Of a stretch of DNA of 64,000 nt, positions 7,519 through 17,988 are shown piece by piece (within the stretch, counting starts at the first letter, position 1; every line of letters begins with the position of its first letter). Under the pieces are notes generated by a model that did no database searches, was not told where the DNA came from, and worked only from the letters and a program-made list of their open reading frames with translations. The translations under genes were made by a program, and so were the position numbers. This stretch comes from Neisseriaceae bacterium (GTDB lineage Bacteria > Pseudomonadota > Gammaproteobacteria > Burkholderiales > Chromobacteriaceae): NCBI GenBank assembly GCA_027489245.1, contig JAIYAC010000015.1, positions 1-64,000 on the forward strand. Reading direction: 5' to 3'.

Positions 7519-8846
7519 TGCGCTCCGCTGGCTGCACGCTGGCGCCGGCCACCCTCGGCACGCGGGGCGCTGGCGTCGGCGCTCCCCGCACGGGCGCCCT
7601 TGTTGCTGACCACGGGGCCACACTCAGCCACACTCTGCCCTGCCTTGCCGGCAGCACGGCCTGCGCGGCCGGCTTCGGCAGCGGCACCACTGGCCTCGCT
7701 GCGGCCAACCTTGGCGGCGCCACTGGCGTCCTGCTTACGCGGCGGGGCCAGGGTTACCTGCTCGCCAGGGCGCACGTTCTGGCCACCATTTACCACCACC
7801 TTCAAGCCAGGGGCGATGCCGCGCACGATGGCGCGCTCGTTCTGGATCGCCAGCAGGGTCAAGGGCACACGCTGTGCTTTCAGATCTGCGCCCACGGTGT
7901 AGGCAAACTGGCCATCGGGGCCGGTAAGCAGCGCCGCCACCGGCAGGTTGGCCGCACCTTCATAGCGGCCGGCCTGCAGTGCCACATTCACAAACTGGCC
8001 CGGCCACAGCGCACTGCCCGCGTTATCGAAGCGCGCCTTGAGCAGCACATTGCCGCTGGCGCTATCGACTGCGCTATCGATAAACGTCAGCTCGCCGCTG
8101 TGGCACTGGCCCGCGCCGTTACCGCTACGTGCTACCACCTTCAGCGGGCCGGCCTGCTGCGCCTGGCGTACCGCCTGCAGCTGCTGCTCCGGCAGGGTAA
8201 AGCTCACCGCCACCGGCGACATGCGCGTCAGCGTGAGCATGGCAGTGGCCATACCGGGCTGCACCAGGGTGCCGGGCGACAGGCTGATGGCACCGACACG
8301 GCCATCCACCTGGGCGTAGATCGCCTTCTGGCGCAGGCTCACCCGTGCCGACTCTACCGCGGCACGGTCGGCCGCCAGCGTGGCCTGCAGGCTGTCTACC
8401 TTGCCCTGTAGCGCATCCAGCGCGCTTTGCGAAATAAACTGCTGGCGGAACAGGTCGCGGCCGCGCGCCAGATCGCGCTGGGCAATGTTCAGCTGCGCGG
8501 CATAACTGGCCTGCTGCGCCTGCACCCGCGCCAGCGCGGCGCGCTCGGCGGCATCATCCAGCTGCACCAGCAGCGCACCGGCCTTGACCGTACTGCCCTC
8601 CTGCACCAGCACGCGGCTCACCACGCCGGATACCTGCGGCTTTACCTCCACGCGGTCCAGCGCCGTGACCGTACCGTTGGCGGTGAGCACCACCGGCAGC
8701 CGGTTGGGCTGCGCCGGCGCCAGCGCCACCACCGGCGGGCGTTTGGCCCGCGCGTTTTTGTCTACCGCAGGCTGCTTGCCTGCTTGCCACCACACCGCAC
8801 CACCGGCCACCGCCAGCACCACGGTCCCTGTCAGCCATTTATTCAT
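7515..8846 (-). CDS. RND efflux periplasmic adaptor (MdtA-like membrane-fusion protein)
   Basis: Adaptor of 443 residues that links the RND pump to an outer-membrane channel. It has an N-terminal hydrophobic anchor (about residues 7-22), then a biotinyl-lipoyl-like half (VEVKPQVSGVVSRVLVQEGS). A coiled-coil hairpin rich in Ala/Gln follows, then the second lipoyl half and beta-barrel. The family core finishes near residue 370 (GEQVTLAPPRKQ). The remaining 70 or so residues are a low-complexity Ala/Gly/Arg tail not typical of the family, and it contains KVGR encoded by a copy of the repeated 13-mer (7700-7712). It is translationally coupled to the pump gene. Substrate specificity cannot be read from sequence. 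Confidence 0.9.
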   Translation of the reverse strand: MNKWLTGTVVLAVAGGAVWWQAGKQPAVDKNARAKRPPVVALAPAQPNRLPVVLTANGTVTALDRVEVKPQVSGVVSRVLVQEGSTVKAGALLVQLDDAAERAALARVQAQQASYAAQLNIAQRDLARGRDLFRQQFISQSALDALQGKVDSLQATLAADRAAVESARVSLRQKAIYAQVDGRVGAISLSPGTLVQPGMATAMLTLTRMSPVAVSFTLPEQQLQAVRQAQQAGPLKVVARSGNGAGQCHSGELTFIDSAVDSASGNVLLKARFDNAGSALWPGQFVNVALQAGRYEGAANLPVAALLTGPDGQFAYTVGADLKAQRVPLTLLAIQNERAIVRGIAPGLKVVVNGGQNVRPGEQVTLAPPRKQDASGAAKVGRSEASGAAAEAGRAGRAAGKAGQSVAECGPVVSNKGARAGSADASAPRAEGGRRQRAASGAQ

Positions 8847-9004
8847 TGTCGCTATCGTCCAGTCTTGCCATGGCCACCAGCATAAACAATTTGTGCGACA
8901 GGCTTATGTGTTACTTCATTAATGAATATGAACACACTGTGCATAGCAAATGCTTACACCACAGTAGCCAGCAATGGCCGACAAAGCACTAACCCACCAA
9001 GCAA

Positions 9005-9035
9005 AACACCCCCAGCGCAGTACGCATGGGGGTGT
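9005..9035 (-). terminator. Terminator of the 59-residue gene
   Basis: Stem ACACCCCC / GGGGGTGT with a short GC inner stem. On the minus strand it is followed by TTTTGCTT. It lies about 40 bases past the stop codon of the small leftward gene. Confidence 0.65.
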
Positions 9036-9073
9036 CAGCCATACCAGGCCGCCCGTAGCGGGCAGCGTGGCGC

Positions 9074-9253
9074 TTACTTCTTGTCGTCGGGCACGTGGCT
9101 TTTCAGCAGCTTGCCCAGCAGCGGGTTATCCAGCTTTTTGTCGTTCTTGGCATTGGATTCTTTGCCGAAACGGTCTGGCGAGCCGGCTTTGCGAATGCTC
9201 TCGCGTACCTTGATCGCCTCAAAACGCTGCAAGTCGAAGTGGTTGATAGGCAT
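9074..9253 (-). CDS. Small basic hypothetical protein (59 residues)
   Basis: I do not recognise the family. The protein starts MPINHFDLQRFEAIKVRES and is rich in Lys, Asp and Asn, with no membrane segment or signal peptide, so it is probably cytoplasmic. The start at 9253 is supported by AGGAG seven bases upstream; an in-frame longer reading to 9343 has no ribosome-binding site and an unlikely Cys/His-rich extension. A terminator follows at 9005-9035. It is monocistronic between the efflux operon and a YidB-like gene on the other strand. Confidence 0.65.
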   Translation of the reverse strand: MPINHFDLQRFEAIKVRESIRKAGSPDRFGKESNAKNDKKLDNPLLGKLLKSHVPDDKK

Positions 9254-9459
9254 GGCCTGCTCCTGAATGGCAAAACGCGGCAGTATGCGGCAGCACGGCG
9301 CGAAAGTCCATGCCACACCAGCAGAATCGTGTAGTGAAAACAAGCAGTTAAAACGACAAGCTCACACCGCAAGCCAGCTATTTATTTATAGAAACATTTA
9401 TCTGTAACAAGAAAAGGTTTAAGTTGGGCACTCTTTTACCTTCACACGAAAGGCACACC

Positions 9460-9852
9460 ATGAGCATCCTCGACCAACTGGGCAGCCTGCTGGGCAATAG
9501 CGAACAAGGTGGCCTGCTGCAGGCAGCCAACACCCTGCTGAACGACAACGGCGGCGTGGCCGGCCTGGTAGAAAAATTCCAGAACGGCGGCCTGGGCGAA
9601 ATCGTCTCGTCCTGGGTCGGCACCGGTGCCAACCTGTCCATTACCCCGGAGCAAATCCAGAGCGTGCTGGGCAACGAACAGATCGCCGGCCTGGCCGAAA
9701 AACTGGGCATCGACCCGGCCGTGGCCTCGCAACAAATCGCCGAGCACCTGCCCACCGTGATCGACAAGCTCACCCCCAACGGCCAGGTAGAAGGCGAAGG
9801 CCTGCTGGCCCAAGGCGCCAGCCTGCTGGGCGGCCTGTTCAACCGCGGCTAA
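9460..9852 (+). CDS. YidB-family protein (DUF937)
   Basis: Protein of 130 residues matching the DUF937/YidB family in length and pattern: an N-terminal MSILDQLGSLLGN, Gly- and Leu-rich repeats (GGVAGLVEKFQNGGLGEIVSSW), then ITPEQIQSVLGNEQIAGLAE and a C-terminal HLPTVIDKLTPNG. The function of the family is unknown. I start at 9460, where GAAAGG precedes the ATG, rather than at 9424. Its end is followed by an inverted pair of the repeated word (9871-9894) and a perfect 11-bp terminator. Confidence 0.85.
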   Translation: MSILDQLGSLLGNSEQGGLLQAANTLLNDNGGVAGLVEKFQNGGLGEIVSSWVGTGANLSITPEQIQSVLGNEQIAGLAEKLGIDPAVASQQIAEHLPTVIDKLTPNGQVEGEGLLAQGASLLGGLFNRG

Positions 9853-9870
9853 GCCCGCACCCTGCACAAA

Positions 9871-9894
9871 AGGTTGGCCGCACGCGGCCAACCT
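9871..9894. repeat. Inverted pair of the repeated word, 11-bp perfect stem
   Basis: AGGTTGGCCGC (9871-9881) is followed after two bases by its exact reverse complement GCGGCCAACCT (9884-9894). Paired copies near transcript ends are also how uptake sequences occur in Neisseria. Here a separate, stronger terminator follows directly. Confidence 0.85.
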
Positions 9895-9904
9895 CTGGCA
9901 AGAC

Positions 9905-9928
9905 AAAGCCCCGGCGTGCCGGGGCTTT
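9905..9928. terminator. Bidirectional terminator, 11-bp perfect stem
   Basis: AAAGCCCCGGC / GCCGGGGCTTT separated by two bases, lying between the convergent YidB-like gene and the META-domain lipoprotein gene. The stem ends supply short A and T runs in both directions. Confidence 0.85.
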
Positions 9929-9957
9929 GCTATGGCTGACAGTCCGTCACCCAGCAC

Positions 9958-10653
9958 TCAGGGTGCGATGCGGATTTGCTCGACGATGCTGTCCAGCACC
10001 CAGCGGCGGTCTGGCGCGTCGGCGGGCGGGTTGGCTACCTTGATCTCGCGGATGCGCAGGCGGTAGGCGGTGCCGGCCTCGGGGGTGAAGCCTTCGATCT
10101 CGCCGTAGTGGTGTTGCCACGGCTGCTGCTGGCGCTCGCGTACTTGCAGGCACTGCATCGGGGCCACGCCCACGCAGGCGCGGCGCTCGGGGGCTACGTA
10201 GATGAGGCGCTGAGTCACCTGCTCGGCAGCGGCGGCAGGTGTCACCACCGCGGGTACCGGCTTGGTAACGTGGGCGGGGGCGGCCACGGGCTGCCATACC
10301 TGCTGCTGGGCGACTTCGCCAATCAGCAGTTTGTCACCGTCCAGGCGCACTTGCGGGCGGCTGCGCAGCAGTGCGGCCAACGTTTGCTCGCGCTGCATGG
10401 CTTCCGGCGCGCAGGCCATCAGGGTACTGGCGAGGGGGCCGACCACCAGGCGGCCTTGTTCGATACGTGCGCTGCCAAACATCCGGTTGCAACCGGCGCT
10501 GGCCGAGAGCTGGCCGTCTTTCAGCTGCAGGGTTTGCAAGGGCTGGCCGTCGGGCCCGGTTTGCTGCCACTGGCCCTGCTGCGGCACGGTACTGCTGGCG
10601 CATGCGCCCAGCAACAGTGACATCATGGCAATACTGAGGCCTTTATGGTTCAT
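9958..10653 (-). CDS. META (HslJ-like) and DUF4377 domain lipoprotein
   Basis: Predicted lipoprotein of 231 residues. The signal peptide MNHKGLSIAMMSLLLGACAS contains a lipobox with Cys18. The next part is a META/HslJ-like domain with SASAGCNRMFGSARIEQGRL and ASTLMACAPEAMQREQ. After an Ala/Pro linker, the C-terminal part (about 145-231) fits DUF4377: YVAPERRACVGVAPMQCLQV, then RLRIREIKVANPPADAPDRR. HslJ-type proteins are linked to heat shock and novobiocin resistance in E. coli; the role here is unknown. The start at 10653 is chosen for AGGAG seven bases upstream. Confidence 0.88.
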   Translation of the reverse strand: MNHKGLSIAMMSLLLGACASSTVPQQGQWQQTGPDGQPLQTLQLKDGQLSASAGCNRMFGSARIEQGRLVVGPLASTLMACAPEAMQREQTLAALLRSRPQVRLDGDKLLIGEVAQQQVWQPVAAPAHVTKPVPAVVTPAAAAEQVTQRLIYVAPERRACVGVAPMQCLQVRERQQQPWQHHYGEIEGFTPEAGTAYRLRIREIKVANPPADAPDRRWVLDSIVEQIRIAP

Positions 10654-10771
10654 CTCGTGCTCCTGTTGGCTATTAGCGGGGCAGCTTATGCCAGTAGCGC
10701 GGCCAGGGTCAATGCCGGCGGGTTTAACAAATGTGAATGGCGCCACACACCGTCACAACACGAGCATGAAA

Positions 10772-10803
10772 AACCCCGCTGCCCGTATCGCGGCAGCGGG
10801 GTT
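10772..10803 (-). terminator. Terminator of the FIST chemoreceptor gene
   Basis: Stem CCCCGCTGCC / GGCAGCGGGG, followed on the minus strand by TTTTT. It lies 30 bases past the chemoreceptor stop codon. Confidence 0.8.
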
Positions 10804-10832
10804 GGGATGGCAGGAGAGCCTTGCGAGGGGGC

Positions 10833-12830
10833 TTACTGCTTTTCCAGCTGCAGGATGGCGTCCAGCTCGCGGTCCACTTCGCGCATACGGGTATACAGGC
10901 TTTCGGTTTGCGCCAGCATGTTGTCCACGCGCTGTTTACTATCCTGCGAGGTGCCGGCCAGCTGATGCAGCTTGTCTACCACCTGCGCCATTTCGCCGGC
11001 AAAACCGCTGACCTGGCTGCCCATGCCACGCACGTCGCCGCCTACGTCGCGTACACCGTTCATCACGTTGTCTACCGCGCCACCGGTGGCGTCCAGGTTG
11101 GCCTGGGTGGTGTTGGCCAGCTTGCGCACCTCGTCGGCTACCACGGCAAAGCCGCGGCCTGCCTCGCCTGCGCGGGCGGCTTCGATGGCGGCATTCAGCG
11201 CCAGCAGGTTGGTTTGCTCGGCAATTTTCTTGATCATCTGCATCACATCACCGATCTGCTGGGCGTCTTTTTCCAGCGCGCCAATGCGGCCGGTGACGCT
11301 GCTGGCGGTCTGTGCGCCCTGGTTGACTTCGTGGCCAAAGCGGCTGATGTCTTGCTCGATGCTGCCCAGGTGTTCCACCAGCTGGGCGGTGGTGTCGCGG
11401 AACAGCGGCAGGCTTTCCATCAGCTGGCCGGCAAAGGCTTTGTAGCCATTGAGCTCTTCGATGACGCGGCTTTTCATCTGCCCTGTCATGCGCGCGCGTT
11501 GCAGCTCGCGGCGATAGAAGTAGTTCTTGAAGTTGGCGTAGTGCACCGGGAAGCGGTCGACAAAGTCGTCACGGAAGGTATCGCTAGCCGGGTAAAAGAA
11601 GATGGCGGTCAGCGTCTGATTGATGTTCACGCCCAGCAGCTCGCCAAAGGTGGAAAAACCGGCGGTGGGGATGTCGCCGTACACATTGGCACGCGCCAGT
11701 GCGCTGGCGTTGTTGAGGCGGCGCAGGATGCAGTCATTAAGAATGCCGCCTACCGGCTGCGGCTTGCCACGGCTGAACTGCTCGAAATCGCGCGCGGTGC
11801 GCTCGGCCATGTCTACGCTGCGCACCAGGAACAGCTGCTCGCCAAAGGCCAGGTCGCAGGCAAACTGCAGGTAGCCTTCCTGTTCGTTGATGGCCAGTAC
11901 CGAGCGCACAAACAGCTCGTCCTGGATCTTGATGCCAAAGCTGTGGCTCTGCAGCTTGGCGCCCAGCTCACCGCGCTGGCAGCGGAAGTGCTGGCACAGC
12001 GCGTCCAGCACGGGGCGAATCTCGCCGCTTTGGCTGTCGATTACCGAATACACGCGGCGCAGCTCGTTGCTGGCTTTGGCAATGGTAAAACTGGTGCCGC
12101 TGTCTTCAAAGTTCTGGCTCTTGAAGATGCCGTAGCGGTAGGCCGGCGCCAGCTTGATGAAGACGAACACGGCGTGGCCATCGCGTACTTGCTGGCCGTC
12201 GTACAGCCGCGTCATGCTGAAGTCAAGCGGGCCACCGGCCGAGCCACCCACAAACAGGTAAGGCAGCTTGCCGGATTCGTACAGCGCTTCCATCAGGTAG
12301 CTTTCGCTATTGGACAGGCCATCTACCAGTGTCAGCACAAAACCCTCGTCGTGGCGCATGGCAAACGGCAGGTTGATGCGGCCAACGCTGTCTTTCAGCT
12401 TGGCCAGGCGGTTTTCGTGGCTGAGGCTAGGCTGGCCGGCCTTGATGTCTTCGCACGCCAGCGGTACTGCAGCCACGTGCACATCCGACACCAGCGCGGC
12501 GTCAAACAGCTGGAACACCATGGTCTGCCACTGGCCATTGGCGGGCAGGTACAGCGTGTCCTGGCGGCTGGCACTGCACAGCTCGCCCGCCGTGGTGGTC
12601 AGCACCACTTTGGCTTGCGGAAAATGGCGCGCCACGCTGCGGCCCACGTGTTCCAGGTTGGCCGCAGGGTTTACATAACCCAGTACCAGTTTGATGCTGC
12701 CACTGGCCCGCGCCGCTAGCGCCTGCTCGTAGCCCTGGTTATCGGTACGAACGATGTGCATCAACGCTGCCGCTTGGGCAGTGCTGGCCGTCTGGGTGGC
12801 AGAAGAACGTTTCTTGTTGAAGAACAGCAT
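10833..12830 (-). CDS. Soluble chemoreceptor with FIST sensory domain
   Basis: Protein of 665 residues without a membrane segment or signal peptide, so probably cytoplasmic. The N-terminal two thirds match FIST_N and FIST_C ([59 protein letters not shown]), a small-ligand sensory module. The C-terminal part is a methyl-accepting chemotaxis signalling domain with the hairpin tip [20 protein letters not shown] and [15 protein letters not shown]. It is expected to signal to CheW/CheA, but no che genes are nearby. The start at 12830 has GGAG six bases upstream. The ligand is not known. Confidence 0.88.
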   Translation of the reverse strand: MLFFNKKRSSATQTASTAQAAALMHIVRTDNQGYEQALAARASGSIKLVLGYVNPAANLEHVGRSVARHFPQAKVVLTTTAGELCSASRQDTLYLPANGQWQTMVFQLFDAALVSDVHVAAVPLACEDIKAGQPSLSHENRLAKLKDSVGRINLPFAMRHDEGFVLTLVDGLSNSESYLMEALYESGKLPYLFVGGSAGGPLDFSMTRLYDGQQVRDGHAVFVFIKLAPAYRYGIFKSQNFEDSGTSFTIAKASNELRRVYSVIDSQSGEIRPVLDALCQHFRCQRGELGAKLQSHSFGIKIQDELFVRSVLAINEQEGYLQFACDLAFGEQLFLVRSVDMAERTARDFEQFSRGKPQPVGGILNDCILRRLNNASALARANVYGDIPTAGFSTFGELLGVNINQTLTAIFFYPASDTFRDDFVDRFPVHYANFKNYFYRRELQRARMTGQMKSRVIEELNGYKAFAGQLMESLPLFRDTTAQLVEHLGSIEQDISRFGHEVNQGAQTASSVTGRIGALEKDAQQIGDVMQMIKKIAEQTNLLALNAAIEAARAGEAGRGFAVVADEVRKLANTTQANLDATGGAVDNVMNGVRDVGGDVRGMGSQVSGFAGEMAQVVDKLHQLAGTSQDSKQRVDNMLAQTESLYTRMREVDRELDAILQLEKQ

Positions 12831-13071
12831 GAGTGCTCCATCGGTTGTCGTTGTGCGCATACCGGGGCCTGCCCCCGGCGATGATTGTGTTTTTTATAGA
12901 TTAACCTGTTCTGATTATTATGGTGTCCATAAAAAATGCCACCTGTGTTGAGAAACATCAGGTGGCAGTCAATCCGCCGGCCACGAGCGACCATGGCCGG
13001 CCGGGGAGGAAGCGGATGCGGCCATCGCCTCGCCCGATGGGCAGCAGACAGACGGTAGCCGCAGCAAGGTG
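12831..13071 (-). terminator. Intergenic stretch with aldehyde dehydrogenase terminator
   Basis: The stem TGCCACCTG / CAGGTGGCA (12937-12945 with 12959-12967) is followed on the minus strand by six Ts, so it ends leftward transcripts from the aldehyde dehydrogenase gene. A second GC hairpin, GCCGGCCA / TGGCCGGC, lies at 12976-13001. The chemoreceptor promoter must lie in 12831-12930; I could not pick convincing boxes. Confidence 0.65.
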
Positions 13072-14586
<1,515 letters not shown>

Positions 14587-14635
14587 CTGTGTCTCCTTTG
14601 TGTTGGTGTCACCTCGCCGGGTGTAAACACTACAC

Positions 14636-14651
14636 TGCACCCGCCGTGCCA
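14636..14651 (-). promoter_or_regulatory. Sigma-54 promoter of the aldehyde dehydrogenase gene
   Basis: On the minus strand the 16 bases are TGGCACGGCGGGTGCA. They match the -24/-12 consensus TGGCACG-N4-TTGCA except for one base, with correct GG to GC spacing. The start of transcription would be near 14625, leaving a leader of about 40 bases before the ATG at 14586. Confidence 0.75.
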
Positions 14652-14814
14652 GCCCGGCGCCATGTTGCAGCGCAGCTTTACTACCGTGCCCGCCCGTGCT
14701 GCAATCCAGCGTATGCATGCTGCATCGCAATAAGCCAAGGTTTTTTGGCGGGCCGCTTCGGCAGGCCGCCGGCGCCACGATCAGCCCTGCAGCCCGCCGC
14801 TGGCTGTGCCAGAC

Positions 14815-14844
14815 TGACACAGCTGTCGCAACACCGTGACACAG
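14815..14844. promoter_or_regulatory. Probable upstream activator sites for the sigma-54 regulator
   Basis: TGACACAG occurs twice, at 14815-14822 and 14837-14844. The copies are exactly 22 bases apart (two helical turns), with CTGTCG between them forming a partial palindrome with the first copy. The sites lie about 190 bases upstream of the sigma-54 promoter start point, a normal enhancer distance, and just ahead of the activator gene, so they may also autoregulate it. Confidence 0.5.
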
Positions 14845-14857
14845 TACGGAGAACACC

Positions 14858-16750
14858 ATGTCTACCCTGCCCCTGGCCGAAATCCGCCGCCGTTTTTTTG
14901 ACGGTGACGAGCTACCGGAAAACAGCGTACCGCAGCCCATCCTGCACTCTTGGCGGCGCTGCCTGGGCCTGGGCCTGTCGGCCGCGCGGCTACGCCCGCC
15001 AGAGCGGCTGGATAGCCAGCGCCTGGCACACCGCCAGCAAGACAATGCCGACTGGCTACAGCTGGCCAGGCCCGCTATCGATGCACTATTCGACAGTGTG
15101 GTAGACGAAGGCCATGTGGTGATTGTGGCCGACCGCGACGGCGTGATCCTGAACCAGATGGGCCACCCGGCGTTCCTGGACCGCGCCGAACGCGTGGCAC
15201 TGCTACCCGGCATGGATTGGCGCGAAGACGTGCGCGGCACCAATGCCATCGGCACCGCGCTGGTGACCGGCAGCGCGGTGCGCGTGCGTGGCAGCGAGCA
15301 CTATCTGGAGCGCAACCGCCAGCTGTCGTGCACCGCCAGCACCATCGTCGACCCGCAAGGCCAGATGCTGGGCGTGCTGGACGTCTCCGGCCTGCCGCGC
15401 AAACTGGGCGAAGCGCAGCAGCTACAGGTGGTCACCGCCGTGCGCCATATCGAACAACGGCTGTTCGACGAACACACCCGTAGCCTGCACGAGCTGCGCT
15501 TCGCCCCCGACCCAGCCACGCTGGCTACCCCGCGCTGCGCGCGGCTGGCTTTTGACGACGACGGCGTGCTGCGTGCGGCCAACCGTGCCGCACTCGCACT
15601 GCTGGGGCTGGACTGGCACTGCCTGGGCCAGACCCGCTTTGCCGGGCTATCCGGCCTGAGCATGGAGCACTGGCTCAGCCGCCACGGCAGCGGCATTGCC
15701 TCGCTACGCCACGGCGGGCAGCTGTATTCCGCCAGCCTGCTACCCCCCCGGCAAGCCATGGCCCAGCCCGGCACCGCGCTGCTGCACACCGGCTCGCCCA
15801 CCGTCAGCCCGCGCCGGCCTGCGGCTGCCGGGCGGCACGATAGCGCTCACGACAAGGTTGGCCGCAAGCAAGACCTGGCGCTGCCACCGGGCATGCTGGA
15901 CACCGCACGCCGCCTGCTGGAGGCAGATATTCCGGTACTGGTGCTGGGCGAAACCGGCGCCGGCAAGGAGCGTTTTGTGCAGGCGCTGCACCGCATCAGC
16001 AGCCGCGCGGCAGCCCCGCTGGTGGCGGTAAACTGCGCCGCCATCCCGGAAGGGCTGATTGAGTCCGAGCTATTTGGCTACGAGGAAGGCGCGTTTACCG
16101 GCGCCCGCCGCCAGGGGGCGAAAGGCCGCCTGCGCGAAGCCGACGGCGGCGTGCTGTTTCTGGATGAAATCGGCGATATGCCCATGAGCCTGCAGGCCAG
16201 GCTGCTGCGTGTGCTGCAAGAGCGGCTGGTGGTGCCGCTGGGCGGCGGGGCCGGGCAGAAAGTGGACGTGCGCATCGTGGCTGCCACCCATCGCCAGCTA
16301 GAACAAGAGGTGGCCGCCGGGCGCTTCCGCGCCGACCTCTACTACCGGCTGTGCCACTACCCGCTCACGCTGCCACCGCTGCGTGAACGCGGCGACGTGG
16401 CGCAGATTGCGGCCAACCTGCTGCTACAGCATGGTAGCGCGGCCCGCGGCATTACCCTGTCGCCGGCGCTGGCCGACTTTATCCGCCGTTACCCGTGGCC
16501 CGGCAACCTGCGCCAGCTGGACAACCTGCTGCGCACCCTGCTGGCGCTGGCGGACGATGGCACCGTGCTGACCCCCGAACACCTGCCCGCTAGCCTGCGC
16601 GGCCAGGAGGCCAGCCCGCGCCATACCGCCAGTACGCTGCACGGCCTGCTGCAGCAGCACGGTGGCAATGCCAGCGCGGCAGCCAGGGCGCTGGGTATCA
16701 GCCGCAGCACGTTTTACCGCCGCCTGCGCGAAGGTGGCCACACGGCGTAA
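14858..16750 (+). CDS. Sigma-54-dependent activator, AcoR-like
   Basis: Enhancer-binding protein of 630 residues. The N-terminal GAF-like sensor region (about 60-210) is followed by a PAS-like part. The AAA+ domain has Walker A GETGAGKE near residue 363, the sigma-54 contact loop GAFTGA near 412 and the Walker B region [13 protein letters not shown]. The C-terminal Fis-type helix-turn-helix is [20 protein letters not shown]. It is divergent from the aldehyde dehydrogenase gene, which carries a sigma-54 promoter, so that gene is its likely target. GGAG precedes the ATG. A copy of the repeated 13-mer encodes KVGRKQ at the sensor-AAA junction, and two more core copies lie in the gene. Confidence 0.93.
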   Translation: MSTLPLAEIRRRFFDGDELPENSVPQPILHSWRRCLGLGLSAARLRPPERLDSQRLAHRQQDNADWLQLARPAIDALFDSVVDEGHVVIVADRDGVILNQMGHPAFLDRAERVALLPGMDWREDVRGTNAIGTALVTGSAVRVRGSEHYLERNRQLSCTASTIVDPQGQMLGVLDVSGLPRKLGEAQQLQVVTAVRHIEQRLFDEHTRSLHELRFAPDPATLATPRCARLAFDDDGVLRAANRAALALLGLDWHCLGQTRFAGLSGLSMEHWLSRHGSGIASLRHGGQLYSASLLPPRQAMAQPGTALLHTGSPTVSPRRPAAAGRHDSAHDKVGRKQDLALPPGMLDTARRLLEADIPVLVLGETGAGKERFVQALHRISSRAAAPLVAVNCAAIPEGLIESELFGYEEGAFTGARRQGAKGRLREADGGVLFLDEIGDMPMSLQARLLRVLQERLVVPLGGGAGQKVDVRIVAATHRQLEQEVAAGRFRADLYYRLCHYPLTLPPLRERGDVAQIAANLLLQHGSAARGITLSPALADFIRRYPWPGNLRQLDNLLRTLLALADDGTVLTPEHLPASLRGQEASPRHTASTLHGLLQQHGGNASAAARALGISRSTFYRRLREGGHTA

Positions 16751-16762
16751 AACGGCGCATTA

Positions 16763-16805
16763 ACATAAAAAACCCGCCACACCGTTAACGGCATGGCGGG
16801 TTATG
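16763..16805. terminator. Terminator between convergent genes
   Basis: Stem CCCGCCA / TGGCGGG enclosing a loop with GTTAAC, preceded by an A run. It lies between the activator stop codon and the stop codon of the leftward exported protein. Confidence 0.7.
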
Positions 16806-16823
16806 GCTGGTGCACCTGGCGGG

Positions 16824-17534
16824 CTACCAGCCCATCTGCCGGGCGATGGTGGCCTTGAGCGCCACGCCCCAACGCATCTGGCTGGCGATAAAGGCGCGGG
16901 TGGGTTTGTCCAGTGATGCCAGATCGCTAGCCTGGCCAGCGAGCAACGGCACGGTACGCGTGTGGTAGTACTTCAGATAATCACCGTCCCGGCTTTCCAT
17001 CACGCTGGTACTCAACACCAGCTGGGCCTCACCAGTGGCTTTATCCACCGCTTTGCGGCCAGTGACTTTGACGCAGCTTTGCCGGTCGGTTTTCTTGCTG
17101 TCAATCTGCTGCTGGTAAATCACCACCTCGGCTTTGGCCTCACCGGCCTCGCGGCAGCTTTCGCTGAGCGACGATAGCCAGATTCGGTTAGAGGGGGGCG
17201 AAATCAGGGTTTGCACGTAAATCTGGTCGCCACTTTGCGGGTCTACCAGCACCAGCGCCGCATCGGCGGTGGCGCCATCTACGTCGCCGCTGCCCACCTG
17301 GGTGATATCGGGCGCGAAGGTGTTCACTTCGCTAATCACCCAGCTACCAGCAGGCAAGCTCACCTGCTTTTTGCCCACTTCAAATTGCTGCAGCGTATCG
17401 CCTATCAGGAAGTGCTTTTCAAACTTCTGGCGGCGGGCCGTACCGCTTTCCAGCCAGCCAAAAGTCAATGGCTCCGCCAGGGCGTGGCCGCACAGTGCCA
17501 GCAGCAAGCTGGCCATCAGCGTGGTTTTTTTCAT
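16824..17534 (-). CDS. Exported protein of unknown function
   Basis: Protein of 236 residues with a classical signal peptide (MKKTTLMASLLLALCGHALA, signal peptidase I site ALA-EP), so probably periplasmic. I do not recognise the mature domain. It is mixed alpha/beta with two cysteines that could pair (SESCREAG and RQSCVKV). It lies downstream of nothing on its strand: the Roadblock gene on the same strand ends about 70 bases ahead of its start. Whether it belongs to that operon is uncertain. Confidence 0.75.
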   Translation of the reverse strand: MKKTTLMASLLLALCGHALAEPLTFGWLESGTARRQKFEKHFLIGDTLQQFEVGKKQVSLPAGSWVISEVNTFAPDITQVGSGDVDGATADAALVLVDPQSGDQIYVQTLISPPSNRIWLSSLSESCREAGEAKAEVVIYQQQIDSKKTDRQSCVKVTGRKAVDKATGEAQLVLSTSVMESRDGDYLKYYHTRTVPLLAGQASDLASLDKPTRAFIASQMRWGVALKATIARQMGW

Positions 17535-17603
17535 GGTGATCTCTATACAGTCCGTTGCTGCATGATAAACAGCTATGTCATTTATGCATAGAGCACAGCC
17601 GTA

Positions 17604-17966
17604 CTACAGGATTTCTTCCACACTGCGCGCGGCGCGCTTGGCGTCGAGAAAGATCAGGCCTAGCTTGGCTTCTTTGCGGGCAATCACGGTGAGCACGGCA
17701 TCGCGCCCAGCGTAGCTCATCAGGATATAACCGGCGTCGCCTTTGACCATGACTTGCTCCAGCTCGCCGCGTGCCAGCTCGCGCGCGGTGCGTTCGCCCA
17801 GCGACAGCATGGCGGCGGCCATGGCGCCGACACGGTCTTCGTCTACGCCTTGCGGCAGCAGGGCAGCCATGGTCAGGCCGTCGGCCGAAATGATGGCCGA
17901 GGCTTCGATATCGGCCGACGCGCCGTTCAGGTCGCTAAGGATGGATTTGAGCAGTTGTTCGCGCAT
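17604..17966 (-). CDS. Roadblock/LC7-domain protein
   Basis: Protein of 120 residues consisting of one Roadblock/LC7 domain: LKSILSDLNGASADIEASAI, SADGLTMAALLP, AMLSLGERTARELARGELEQ and VKGDAGYILMSYAGRDAVLT. In bacteria such proteins act as regulators or GAPs of small Ras-like GTPases (MglB with MglA; CvnB with CvnD in Streptomyces conservons). Here the partner GTPase gene is two genes upstream in the same operon (18629-19171), which fits that role. It is the last clear member of the six-gene cluster that begins at 22511. Confidence 0.88.
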   Translation of the reverse strand: MREQLLKSILSDLNGASADIEASAIISADGLTMAALLPQGVDEDRVGAMAAAMLSLGERTARELARGELEQVMVKGDAGYILMSYAGRDAVLTVIARKEAKLGLIFLDAKRAARSVEEIL

Positions 17967-17988
17967 GGTGGTGGTTTCCGGTAATCGT

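Noticed and set aside
5122..7902. Open frame of 926 codons opposite the RND pump
   Set aside because: It is a shadow of the GC-rich pump gene on the other strand: rich in His, Gln and Arg, with no family resemblance. Other long frames such as 10821-12719, 13069-14733 and 22585-24405 are rejected for the same reason.
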